The notes under the pieces: generated by a model
Told to the model about the DNA's origin: nothing
The model's database searches: none
The model's input: only the letters and a program-made list of their open reading frames with translations
In this document: in pieces, positions 56,695 through 64,000 of the stretch
Position numbering within the stretch: the stretch's first letter is position 1
Layout: the number at the start of each line of letters is the position of its first letter
Position numbers and translations under genes: made by a program
Assembly: GCF_025215095.1 (NCBI RefSeq)
Contig: NZ_JALHAP010000079.1
Location: forward strand, 62,001 to 126,000
DNA from: Dryocola boscaweniae
Lineage (GTDB): Bacteria > Pseudomonadota > Gammaproteobacteria > Enterobacterales > Enterobacteriaceae
Length of the DNA: 64,000 bases
Reading direction: 5' to 3'

Positions 56695-57330
56695 GTGTTA
56701 TCTTACTATTTTCAAGGGCTTGTATTAGGCGCTGCTATGATCCTGCCCCTTGGTCCGCAGAATGCTTTCGTGATGAATCAGGGCATTCGTCGTCAGTACC
56801 ATCTGATGATTGCCTCGCTTTGCGCATTAAGCGATCTGGTGCTGATCTGCGGCGGAATATTCGGCGGCAGCGCAATTTTGATGAGATCACCGTGGCTGCT
56901 GGCGATTGTGACCTGGGGCGGCGTGGCGTTTCTGCTGTGGTACGGGTGGGGGGCGCTGCGAACCGCGATGAGCGCCAGCGTGGAACTGGCAACGGCTGAG
57001 GTGATGAAGCAGGGGCGCTGGCGAATCATCGCTACCATGCTGGCCGTGACCTGGCTTAATCCGCACGTTTATCTCGATACTTTTGTTGTGCTGGGCAGCC
57101 TGGGCGGACAGCTTGCTGAAGAGCCGAAGCGCTGGTTTGCACTCGGCACCGTCAGCGCTTCGATTCTGTGGTTTTACGGGCTGGCGATTCTCGCCGCATG
57201 GCTTGCGCCGCGCTTGCGGACAGCGAAAGCCCAGAGGATCATTAACGGCGTTGTGGGTCTTGTGATGTGGTTTATCGCCTCCCAGTTGGCGTGGGACGGC
57301 GTCCGGCACATCAATGCGCTGGCGGGCTAA
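56695..57330 (+). CDS. argO: Arginine exporter ArgO
   Basis: A 211-residue LysE-family exporter with about six hydrophobic helices. [19 protein letters not shown] is the family signature and [19 protein letters not shown] the conserved middle. The start is GTG at 56695, as in E. coli. ArgP, encoded at 58249, is the known activator of argO; canavanine or arginine overload is relieved by export. Confidence 0.95.
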   Translation: MLSYYFQGLVLGAAMILPLGPQNAFVMNQGIRRQYHLMIASLCALSDLVLICGGIFGGSAILMRSPWLLAIVTWGGVAFLLWYGWGALRTAMSASVELATAEVMKQGRWRIIATMLAVTWLNPHVYLDTFVVLGSLGGQLAEEPKRWFALGTVSASILWFYGLAILAAWLAPRLRTAKAQRIINGVVGLVMWFIASQLAWDGVRHINALAG

Positions 57331-57439
57331 TTCGCCTTTATCCGATAGACAAGTTACCATTTCAGACTAAGCTTGCTGCCAGACGCCCGCGTTCTTACCC
57401 GGACGTGATGACAGTGGAACGTAGCATGGAGGAATTACA

Positions 57440-58171
57440 GTGAAGTTTAAAACCCTGGCATTAGCCGCTTTAGTAGGATTTGGCTCGGTACCAGCGCTGG
57501 CGGATGAGTTGCCAAACGGCCCGCACGTTGTGACATCCGGCACCGCAAGCGTGGATGCCGTACCTGATATCGCCACGCTCGCCATTGAAGTAAATGTCTC
57601 CGCGAAAGACGCGGCATCGGCCAAGAAGCAGGCTGACGATCGTGTTGCGCAATATCTGACGTTTCTGCAGCAAAGCGGCGTCGAGAAGAAAGATATCAAC
57701 GCCGCGAATTTGCGCACCCAGCCTGAATATGAATATCTGAAGGACGGTAAAACGCAGCTAAAAGGCTATCGTGCCGTGCGCCAGGTTGAAGTGACGCTGC
57801 GCAAGCTCGACAAGATGAACGAATTGCTGGATGGCGCTTTAAAATCCGGCCTGAACGAAATTCGTTCTGTTTCGCTGGGTGTTGCGCATCCGGAAGAGTA
57901 CAAAGACAAAGCGCGTAAAGCGGCTATTGATGACGCGACTCGTCAGGCCAAACTGCTGGCCGAGGGCTTTGAGAGCAAACTGGGGCCGGTATATAGTGTG
58001 CGCTATCACGTTTCGAACTATCAGCCAGCGCCAATGGTGCGCATGATGAAAGCCGACGCTGCGGCGCCGGTTTCTGCGCAAGACACCTACGATCAGCAGA
58101 CCATTCAGTTTGACGATCAGGTTGATGTGGTGTTTGAGCTGGAACGAGCTCAGAGTCAGGCTGCGCAATAG
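57440..58171 (+). CDS. yggE: YggE, periplasmic SIMPL-domain (DUF541) protein
   Basis: A 243-residue protein with a signal peptide ending ALADELPNG and a BP26/SIMPL domain (VTSGTASVDAVPDIATLAIE, GYRAVRQVEVTLRKLDKMNELL). E. coli YggE lowers oxidative stress by an unknown route. An AGGAATT ribosome-binding site precedes the ATG. Confidence 0.94.
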   Translation: MKFKTLALAALVGFGSVPALADELPNGPHVVTSGTASVDAVPDIATLAIEVNVSAKDAASAKKQADDRVAQYLTFLQQSGVEKKDINAANLRTQPEYEYLKDGKTQLKGYRAVRQVEVTLRKLDKMNELLDGALKSGLNEIRSVSLGVAHPEEYKDKARKAAIDDATRQAKLLAEGFESKLGPVYSVRYHVSNYQPAPMVRMMKADAAAPVSAQDTYDQQTIQFDDQVDVVFELERAQSQAAQ

Positions 58172-58187
58172 CAATTTAAAACGTAGT

Positions 58188-58210
58188 GGATGGCGTTTGC
58201 GCCATCCGAC
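58188..58210. repeat. Single REP-like palindrome
   Basis: GGATGGCGTTTGCGCCATCC: one REP unit between yggE and the shared terminator. Confidence 0.65.
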
Positions 58211-58216
58211 AAAATA

Positions 58217-58249
58217 AAGCCCGCTTTTGCACTTAAGCGGGCTTTTTGC
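58217..58249. terminator. Bidirectional terminator between yggE and argP
   Basis: Perfect 11-bp stem (58217-58227 with 58235-58245) and a 7-nt loop, with T on the plus-strand side and an A-rich left arm giving T on the minus strand. Confidence 0.85.
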
Positions 58250-59148
58250 TATTCGGCATCCTGACGCAGCACGCGGTGCCCGTATTCCAGCAGAGCGTCC
58301 GTCACGTTGCGCATCATCCTGCTTTCCGGCGCAAACCTGTGCCAGTACAGCATGCGCCTTTGCATCAGGCCAGGCGTCAGGTCGATTAACTCGCCGCTGT
58401 TGAGTTCTCTTTCAATTTGCAAATGCGGAATCATGCAACACGTCGTGCCCTGGCGCGCCAGTTGTACGAAGGCTTCCGATGAATTAACGATATGGCACGG
58501 CACGCTGCCGGGCGAAAGATCGAAGTTTTGCTGCAAAAACGCCTGATGCATATCATCAAGATGATCAAACGCCACCGCGGGCGCTTTTAATAGCGCAGAA
58601 CGAGTGACGCCGTTCGGGAAGTAGCGAGCGGCAAAATCTTTGGAGCCGACAAACAGATAGTCCAGCGCGCCGAGCCGGTCGACCAGGCAGCTTGGCAGCG
58701 GCTGCGGTTGAATCGATACCGCGCCAACAACTTCGCCGCGACGCAGGCGTTCCTGAGTTCGGGTTTCGTCTTCGACCTGAAGATTCAGACGAATAGGGGA
58801 GTCGGCCAGCACCGGGGCAAGCGCTGGCAGCAACCAGGTTGCCAGGCTGTCGGCGTTTACCGCCAGCGACAGCAGCAGCGGCGTTGAGCCAGTTTGTTCA
58901 TCACCCAGCCATTCTTCTTCCAGCAACTCCACCTGGCGCAACAGAGCCAGCAGTTTTTGCCCCTGTTCCGTCGGGCGCGGCGGCACCGTGCGAACTAACA
59001 ATGGCTGGCCGAACATGTTTTCGAGCTGCTTGATACGTTGTGAAACCGCTGATTGAGTAATGCAGAGCTTTTGCGCCGCGCGCTCGAATCCTCGTTCACG
59101 AATAACCGCATCCAGCGCCTGTAGCGTTCTGTAGTCCGGGCGTTTCAT
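58249..59148 (-). CDS. argP: LysR-type regulator ArgP (IciA)
   Basis: A 299-residue LysR-family activator responsive to lysine and arginine. The N-terminal winged HTH ([23 protein letters not shown]) and effector-binding domain match E. coli ArgP almost throughout. It activates argO and other genes. Divergent from rpiA. In E. coli K-12 the scp gene block separates it from yggE; here they are adjacent. Confidence 0.97.
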   Translation of the reverse strand: MKRPDYRTLQALDAVIRERGFERAAQKLCITQSAVSQRIKQLENMFGQPLLVRTVPPRPTEQGQKLLALLRQVELLEEEWLGDEQTGSTPLLLSLAVNADSLATWLLPALAPVLADSPIRLNLQVEDETRTQERLRRGEVVGAVSIQPQPLPSCLVDRLGALDYLFVGSKDFAARYFPNGVTRSALLKAPAVAFDHLDDMHQAFLQQNFDLSPGSVPCHIVNSSEAFVQLARQGTTCCMIPHLQIERELNSGELIDLTPGLMQRRMLYWHRFAPESRMMRNVTDALLEYGHRVLRQDAE

Positions 59149-59314
59149 TGTTGTTTGCTGACTCCTGTTTTCGTTGTGCCAGCACTATGACATAAATTTG
59201 TGACCGATCCAGACCAAATCCACAAAGATCGGATGAGTTCGGTCATTGCCGGGGACTTTCCCGCAACGCTTGCTTTATAATGCGCGTCAGTTTTCACAGC
59301 ACAGGCAAATAACC

Positions 59315-59974
59315 ATGACGCAGGATGAACTGAAAAAAGCAGTCGGTTGGGCAGCGCTCCAGTACGTGCAGCCAGGCACTATCGTTGGTGTGGGCACCGG
59401 CTCCACGGCCGCACATTTTATTGATGCTCTGGGCACCATCAAACATCAGATTGACGGTGCGGTTTCCAGCTCCGACGCCTCCACTGCCAAACTGAAAAGT
59501 CTCGGCATCCCCGTATACGATCTGAACGAAGTGGATTCTCTTGGCATCTATGTTGATGGCGCAGATGAAATCAACGGGCATATGCAGATGATCAAAGGCG
59601 GTGGCGCAGCGCTTACCCGCGAGAAAATCATTGCATCTGTGGCTGAGAAGTTTATTTGCATCGCGGATGCGTCCAAGCAGGTGGATATCCTGGGTAACTT
59701 CCCGCTGCCGGTAGAAGTGATTCCCATGGCGCGTAGCTGTGTAGCTCGCGAGCTCGTCAAACTGGGCGGACGCCCGGAATACCGCCAGGGCGTAGTGACG
59801 GATAACGGCAACATCATTCTTGATGTTTATGGCCTGAGCATCATCGACCCGATAGCGCTTGAAAACGCCATTAACGGCTTGCCGGGCGTGGTGACCGTTG
59901 GGTTGTTTGCCAACCGTGGCGCGGATGTCGCGCTGATTGGTACGGCTGACGGCGTGAAAACCATCGTAAAATGA
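59315..59974 (+). CDS. rpiA: Ribose-5-phosphate isomerase A
   Basis: A 219-residue enzyme interconverting ribose- and ribulose-5-phosphate. [24 protein letters not shown] (catalytic Asp) and [12 protein letters not shown] are intact. ATG 59315 ([12 protein letters not shown]) is the family start; the ORF start at 59246 is rejected. A GC-rich hairpin GGGGCGCA/TGCGCCCC follows at 59982-60000 without a T run. Confidence 0.97.
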   Translation: MTQDELKKAVGWAALQYVQPGTIVGVGTGSTAAHFIDALGTIKHQIDGAVSSSDASTAKLKSLGIPVYDLNEVDSLGIYVDGADEINGHMQMIKGGGAALTREKIIASVAEKFICIADASKQVDILGNFPLPVEVIPMARSCVARELVKLGGRPEYRQGVVTDNGNIILDVYGLSIIDPIALENAINGLPGVVTVGLFANRGADVALIGTADGVKTIVK

Positions 59975-60044
59975 TCTGACCGGGGCGCACCATGCGCCCC
60001 AAAAATACGTATAAAAAATGACAAATTATTTTAACGGTAAATTT

Positions 60045-60060
60045 GGTGACATATGTCACA
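60045..60060. promoter_or_regulatory. CRP-like palindrome upstream of serA
   Basis: GGTGACATATGTCACA: one mismatch from TGTGA-N6-TCACA, containing a perfect 14-bp palindrome. It is about 200 bp before serA. CRP (with Lrp) activates serA in E. coli. I see nothing else definite in 60061-60256. Confidence 0.6.
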
Positions 60061-60256
60061 TTCCTATAAAACACCTGTGATTCATTCCTGTAACTTCTGC
60101 ACTACCAGCATTTTGTGCTAACCCCTTCCCTTTTATTCCTTTTTGTCACGGTGCGGATGCAATCGTTTATATTGCCGAAGGCGTAGATTTTGATATTTTG
60201 ACAGAAGGGTAGCTTATAGGCAGTAACACAACAGCACAGAAAAATAGGGTCGGGAA

Positions 60257-61495
60257 ATGGCAAAAGTATCACTGGAGAAAGACAAAATTAAATTCCTGCT
60301 GGTGGAAGGCGTGCACCAGAAAGCGGTCGAGAACCTTCGTGCGGCAGGTTATACCAACATCGAGTATCACAAAGGCGCGCTGGATAGCGATGCGCTTAAA
60401 GCTGCTATCCGTGATGCCCATTTCATCGGCTTACGTTCCCGTACTAACTTAACTGAAGATGTTCTGGCGGCGGCAGAGAAACTGGTCGCGGTCGGCTGCT
60501 TCTGTATCGGCACCAACCAGGTCGATCTGGATGCGGCGGCAAAACGTGGCATACCGGTCTTTAACGCGCCATTCTCCAACACCCGCTCTGTTGCTGAGCT
60601 GGTTATCGGCCAGCTATTGCTTCTGCTGCGCGGCATACCAGAGGCGAACGCAAAAGCGCACCGTGGCGTGTGGAACAAGCTGGCTGTAGGGTCCTTTGAA
60701 GCGCGCGGGAAAAAACTCGGTATCATTGGTTACGGCCATATCGGGACGCAGCTTGGCATTCTGGCTGAAGCGCTGGGCATGAACGTCTTTTTCTATGATA
60801 TTGAAAATAAACTGCCGCTGGGTAACGCAACCCAGGTTCAGCATCTTTCCGATCTGCTTAACATGAGCGACGTCGTCAGCCTGCACGTGCCTGAAAACGC
60901 CTCGACTAAAAACATGATTGGCGCCAACGAACTGGCGCTGATGAAGCCGGGCGCGCTGCTAATTAACGACGCCCGCGGAACCGTGGTCGACATTCCTGCG
61001 CTGTGCGATGCGCTGGCCCGTAAGCATCTGGCCGGTGCGGCAATCGACGTGTTCCCGACGGAGCCTGCAACCAACAGCGATCCGTTCACTTCCCCGCTGT
61101 GTGAATTTGATAACGTGATCCTGACGCCGCACATCGGCGGGTCAACGCAGGAAGCGCAGGAAAATATTGGTCTTGAAGTGGCGGGTAAGCTGGCTAAATA
61201 TTCCGATAACGGCTCAACGCTTTCTGCGGTGAACTTCCCGGAAGTTTCTCTGCCGTTGCACGGTGGCACCACAAGCCGCCTGCTGCACATTCACGAAAAC
61301 CGTCCCGGTATTTTGACCGCGCTGAACCAGATTTTCGCCGAGCAGGGTATCAACATCGCCGCGCAGTATCTGCAAACGACGCCGCATATGGGCTACGTGG
61401 TAATTGATATTGATGCTGAGGAAGATGTTGCCGAGGCGGCATTGAAATCAATGAAGGCGATTCCGGGGACTATCCGCGCGCGCCTGCTTTACTAA
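60257..61495 (+). CDS. serA: D-3-phosphoglycerate dehydrogenase
   Basis: A 412-residue first enzyme of serine synthesis. The NAD motif GIIGYGHIGTQLG, the catalytic HIGGSTQEAQENIG and the C-terminal ACT domain (serine feedback site, from about IHENRPGILTALNQI) are present. Two small departures from E. coli: GGTTSRLLHIHENRP is two residues longer in the linker before the ACT domain, and NDARGTVVDI replaces NASRGTVVDI beside the catalytic arginine. Confidence 0.96.
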   Translation: MAKVSLEKDKIKFLLVEGVHQKAVENLRAAGYTNIEYHKGALDSDALKAAIRDAHFIGLRSRTNLTEDVLAAAEKLVAVGCFCIGTNQVDLDAAAKRGIPVFNAPFSNTRSVAELVIGQLLLLLRGIPEANAKAHRGVWNKLAVGSFEARGKKLGIIGYGHIGTQLGILAEALGMNVFFYDIENKLPLGNATQVQHLSDLLNMSDVVSLHVPENASTKNMIGANELALMKPGALLINDARGTVVDIPALCDALARKHLAGAAIDVFPTEPATNSDPFTSPLCEFDNVILTPHIGGSTQEAQENIGLEVAGKLAKYSDNGSTLSAVNFPEVSLPLHGGTTSRLLHIHENRPGILTALNQIFAEQGINIAAQYLQTTPHMGYVVIDIDAEEDVAEAALKSMKAIPGTIRARLLY

Positions 61496-61502
61496 TCGGC
61501 TA

Positions 61503-61580
61503 ATGGCGGGGGGCGCTACGCTTACCCGCCCTACATTTTTTGGCTTCAATAGGGTGGATAAGCAAATGCGCCATCCACCC
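61503..61580. repeat. REP pair (BIME) after serA
   Basis: Two inverted REP units (GGCGCTACGCTTACCCGCC and GGTGGATAAGCAAATGCGCC-like) between the convergent ends of serA and fau. Confidence 0.75.
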
Positions 61581-61583
61581 GTT

Positions 61584-62198
61584 TCACCACTCCCAAAGCC
61601 GCGACGGCGTTACTACCGCAGGCAAAGGAATATCCCACTCTTCGACAGGCAGCGTCGGCACCAGTTGACAATCATGCGCCAACCCAACGGGCCATAAGCC
61701 ATGCTGCCGCCAGTTCTGTAAAGTACGATCGTAGAACCCGCCGCCCATGCCCAGCCGTTGACCTTGCTCATCAAAGGCGACCAGCGGCGTTATTAACACA
61801 TCCAGATTATCCAGCGGCAAGACGTTGCGCACATCAAGTTTTGGCTCAAGGATTTTCAGGCGATTCATTACCAGGTGGCTGTTTTTGTCGTAGCGTAAAA
61901 ACAGCAAGCTGCCTTTACTGAAAGGATGAAGCACCGGCAGGTAAACGGCCTTTCCAGCTTGCCACAATGCTCGAATCAGCGGACGCGTATCCAGCTCGCC
62001 ATCAAAAGATAAAAACACAGCGACGTTTGCGGCATTGATCACCGGCGGAAAGCTAAGCATACGTAAAGCGGCCTGTTCGGCGAAGATTTGCTGTTCGGTA
62101 TCAGTGAGGGTACGGCGTCGTTGCCGAATGGTTTGGCGAATTTCAGTACGAAGCGCTGAGACAAAATGGGGTGGTGAACTTAACGGATTGTGCGTCAT
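61584..62198 (-). CDS. fau: 5-formyltetrahydrofolate cyclo-ligase
   Basis: A 204-residue enzyme (YgfA) converting 5-formyl-THF to 5,10-methenyl-THF with ATP. FLSFDGELDTRPLI, LPVLHPFSKGSLLF and GQRLGMGGGFYDRTL are the family motifs. Directly downstream of 6S RNA, with which it is cotranscribed in E. coli. A shorter start near MIRQRRR-equivalent residues is absent here (TIRQRRR), which supports the longer form. Confidence 0.94.
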   Translation of the reverse strand: MTHNPLSSPPHFVSALRTEIRQTIRQRRRTLTDTEQQIFAEQAALRMLSFPPVINAANVAVFLSFDGELDTRPLIRALWQAGKAVYLPVLHPFSKGSLLFLRYDKNSHLVMNRLKILEPKLDVRNVLPLDNLDVLITPLVAFDEQGQRLGMGGGFYDRTLQNWRQHGLWPVGLAHDCQLVPTLPVEEWDIPLPAVVTPSRLWEW

Positions 62199-62221
62199 GC
62201 GAAATGACCGGGTAGAAAGAG

Positions 62222-62405
62222 GGAATCTCCGAGATGCCGCCGCAGGCTGTAACCCTTGAACCCTTGGTTCAAGGTGAATGCAGCGTCACTGTCTTAAGGC
62301 TTCTCGGACGGACCGAGCATGCTCACCGACGGTGGAGCACCACATTCTTGTGGTATGAAATATCGGCTCAGGGGACTGGCCCGCTTGCAAACATCTCAGA
62401 GAAAT
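62222..62405 (-). ncRNA. ssrS: 6S RNA
   Basis: 184 nt on the minus strand, beginning ATTTCTCTGAGATGTTTGCA and ending GGCATCTCGGAGATTCC, the two complementary ends of the closing stem. It is nearly identical to E. coli 6S RNA, including the GGGCCAGTCCCCTGAGCCGA segment in parts and the CCTTGAACCAAGGGTTCAAGG hairpin. 6S RNA binds sigma70 RNA polymerase in stationary phase. Position between zapA and fau is conserved. Confidence 0.97.
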
Positions 62406-62446
62406 TTTTACTTCACAGTCACTCTACCATAGTCAACTGTAAAGCG

Positions 62447-62776
62447 TTATTCAAAATTTGGACCCTGTCTTTCTGTTATGCGACCTTGCTCAAGTAACGC
62501 TTGTTCAATGGTCTGCTGTAACATTTTGATCCGCTGTTCCATGTTAGCAGCGTAGTCACGGGTTTTCGATTTTTCCTGAGCTAATTCATAGCAAATGTTT
62601 AGCGCTGCGATGAAAACTAACTGCTCAGTATTTGTGACTCTAGTGCGAACTTTTAAATCTTGCAACCGCTGATCCAGCTCAACCGCAGCCTGATTCAGCG
62701 CATCCTGTTGTTCAGGCGGACAATTCACGCGCAATGAACGACCGAAAATTTGGATATCGACTGGTTGTGCAGACAT
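62447..62776 (-). CDS. zapA: Cell division protein ZapA
   Basis: A 109-residue FtsZ-associated protein that bundles protofilaments at the Z ring. The N-terminal [19 protein letters not shown] and [15 protein letters not shown] are conserved; the C-terminal half is a coiled coil. Divergent from ygfB. Confidence 0.96.
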   Translation of the reverse strand: MSAQPVDIQIFGRSLRVNCPPEQQDALNQAAVELDQRLQDLKVRTRVTNTEQLVFIAALNICYELAQEKSKTRDYAANMEQRIKMLQQTIEQALLEQGRITERQGPNFE

Positions 62777-62944
62777 GCCACCTTCCTGCTGTTAACTCGC
62801 CTGCCTGACGTAACCCATTAGCAGGTCACGAAAGGGGCGTCACTATAGCTACCCCGTTATGAAGATACAAGCCCTTTTCTGGTGCCCCGGAGTCCCTGGT
62901 GGTAGCATAACATGAACTATCCCTGCCAACGATGACGAATGCGC

Positions 62945-63523
62945 ATGTCTATACAGAACGCTATGCCAGGCTACGACGCCGTAAGCCAACTTTTGAACCA
63001 ACAGGGCGTGGGGCTCACTCCCGCGGAAATGCACGGCTTAATCAGCGGCATGCTGTGCGGCGGTAATAAAGACAGTAGCTGGCAACCGCTGCTGCACGAC
63101 CTGACAAACGAAGGACTGGCCTTTAGCCAGAACCTGGCCGATATCCTGCGCGATATGCATGGCGCAACCGGCGACGCCCTGGAAGACGATGGTTTTCTGT
63201 TCAAGCTCTACCTGCCAGACGGCGATGAAACCACGGTGTTTGACCGTGCGGACGCGCTGGCCGGTTGGGTGAACCACTTCCTGCTGGGGCTCGGCGTCAC
63301 CCAGCCTAAGCTCGATAAAGTCGCTGGCGAAACCGGCGAGGCTATCGACGATCTGCGCAACATCGCCCAGCTTGGTTATGACGAGGATGAAGATCAGGAA
63401 GAGCTGGAAATGTCGCTGGAAGAAATCATTGAGTACGTGCGGGTTGCCGCATTGCTTTGCCACGACACCTTTACCCGTCCGGTGCCAACCGCGCCAGAAG
63501 TGCGTAAGCCAACGCTTCACTAA
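62945..63523 (+). CDS. ygfB: YgfB, UPF0149 family
   Basis: A 192-residue acidic protein. [17 protein letters not shown] and [18 protein letters not shown] are conserved, and the C-terminal third is nearly identical to E. coli. Function is not firmly established. ATG 62945 ([10 protein letters not shown]) matches the family; the ATG at 62939 is two codons upstream. pepP follows after 24 bp. Confidence 0.95.
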   Translation: MSIQNAMPGYDAVSQLLNQQGVGLTPAEMHGLISGMLCGGNKDSSWQPLLHDLTNEGLAFSQNLADILRDMHGATGDALEDDGFLFKLYLPDGDETTVFDRADALAGWVNHFLLGLGVTQPKLDKVAGETGEAIDDLRNIAQLGYDEDEDQEELEMSLEEIIEYVRVAALLCHDTFTRPVPTAPEVRKPTLH

Positions 63524-63547
63524 GAACAATAAGCTTCAGGAGGTGTG

Positions 63548-64000
63548 ATGACTCAGCAGGAATTTCTTCGCCGCCGCCAGGCGCTACTGGCGAAAATGGC
63601 TCCGGCCAGCGCCGCGCTAATTTTTGCGGCTCCCGAAGCAATACGCAGCGCGGACAGCGAATATCCGTACCGCCAGAACAGCGATTTCTGGTACTTCACC
63701 GGTTTTAACGAGCCTGAAGCGGTACTGGTGCTTATCAAAAGCGACGAAACTCACAACCACAGCGTGCTGTTCAACCGGCTGCGTGATAAAACCGCCGAAA
63801 TCTGGTTTGGTCGTCGTCTGGGGCAGGAAGCCGCGCCGGAAACCCTGGCGGTCGATCGCGCCCTGGCTTTTTCCGAAATTGGCGAACAACTGCATCAGTT
63901 GCTGAATGGCCTGGATGTCGTCTATCACGCCCAGGGCGAATATGATTACGCTGACAGCATCGTGTTTGCGGCGCTGGATAAGCTGCGTCGCGGCTCCCGC
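63548..64000 (+). CDS. pepP: Xaa-Pro aminopeptidase (3' end outside window)
   Basis: The first 151 codons of aminopeptidase P, which removes N-terminal residues before proline. AGGAGGTG precedes ATG 63548. The N-terminal creatinase-like domain is visible (MTQQEFLRRRQALLAKMAP, YPYRQNSDFWYFTGFNEPEA, EIWFGRRLGQEAAPE). The metal-binding catalytic domain lies beyond the window. Order ygfB-pepP as in E. coli. Confidence 0.95.
   Translation, partial: MTQQEFLRRRQALLAKMAPASAALIFAAPEAIRSADSEYPYRQNSDFWYFTGFNEPEAVLVLIKSDETHNHSVLFNRLRDKTAEIWFGRRLGQEAAPETLAVDRALAFSEIGEQLHQLLNGLDVVYHAQGEYDYADSIVFAALDKLRRGSR

Noticed and set aside
59982..60000. Terminator after rpiA
   Set aside because: A strong GC stem is present, but it is followed by A, not T, on the plus strand; recorded only as a hairpin in the rpiA entry.
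1..64000. CRISPR arrays, complete insertion sequences, rRNA genes or a replication origin
   Set aside because: No regularly spaced repeats, no intact transposase and no rRNA sequence were seen. The only mobile-element traces are the integrase fragment and REP units.

Overview
The window comes from the chromosome of a member of the Enterobacteriaceae. The right two thirds (19.5-64 kb) follow, gene by gene, the E. coli/Klebsiella-type backbone between speC and pepP. Protein similarity to E. coli is very high for metK, tktA, pgk, fbaA, speA and argP. I cannot name the genus. It is not E. coli K-12 itself: several K-12 blocks are absent, and an RND efflux operon, probably EefABC, sits where K-12 has nupG.

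Left third (1-18.8 kb): the end of a type VI secretion (T6SS) cluster and the scar of a mobile element. Structural genes come first: tssA (cut by the window edge), tssF, tssG, tssJ and vgrG. Then come a putative toxin and its immunity gene, then tssE. A rearranged cargo zone follows: a vgrG fragment, a 3' remnant of a DUF4123 adaptor, two tandem DUF3304-like membrane proteins, a DUF2235/Tle1-like protein that seems to lack its catalytic serine and histidine, and a second tssE. Beyond these are a YdcA-like secreted protein, a frameshifted membrane protein, a VasL-type gene and three decayed genes: SANT/Myb-like repeats, an SF1 helicase, and the N-terminus of a P4-type integrase. The integrase remnant lies beside tRNA-Phe, the pheV position, a classical island insertion site.

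Middle (19-28 kb): speC (ornithine decarboxylase) with a hairpin-rich leader, then on the minus strand a complete tripartite RND pump (outer-membrane channel, transporter, adaptor) preceded by a TetR-family gene with a clear palindromic operator.

Right part (28-64 kb): conserved backbone. It carries mltC-yggX-mutY (murein turnover, iron/oxidative stress, DNA repair), trmB-yggL, yggN, hemW-rdgB-yggU-yggT-yggS, yggR, ruvX-yqgE-gshB-rsmE, endA, sprT, galP, metK, yqgB-speA, speB, loiP, tktA, epd-pgk-fbaA, mscS, argO, yggE, argP, rpiA, serA, fau, 6S RNA, zapA, ygfB and the start of pepP. Polyamine synthesis is the recurring theme: speC makes putrescine from ornithine, speA and speB make it from arginine through agmatine, and metK supplies the S-adenosylmethionine used for spermidine. 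The epd-pgk-fbaA operon and tktA serve central carbon metabolism; argP lies near its known target argO.

The most unusual material is in the T6SS cargo zone. The backbone contains several small structures that deserve a look: palindromes upstream of speA, a small ORF ending in a terminator upstream of speB, and the speC leader.
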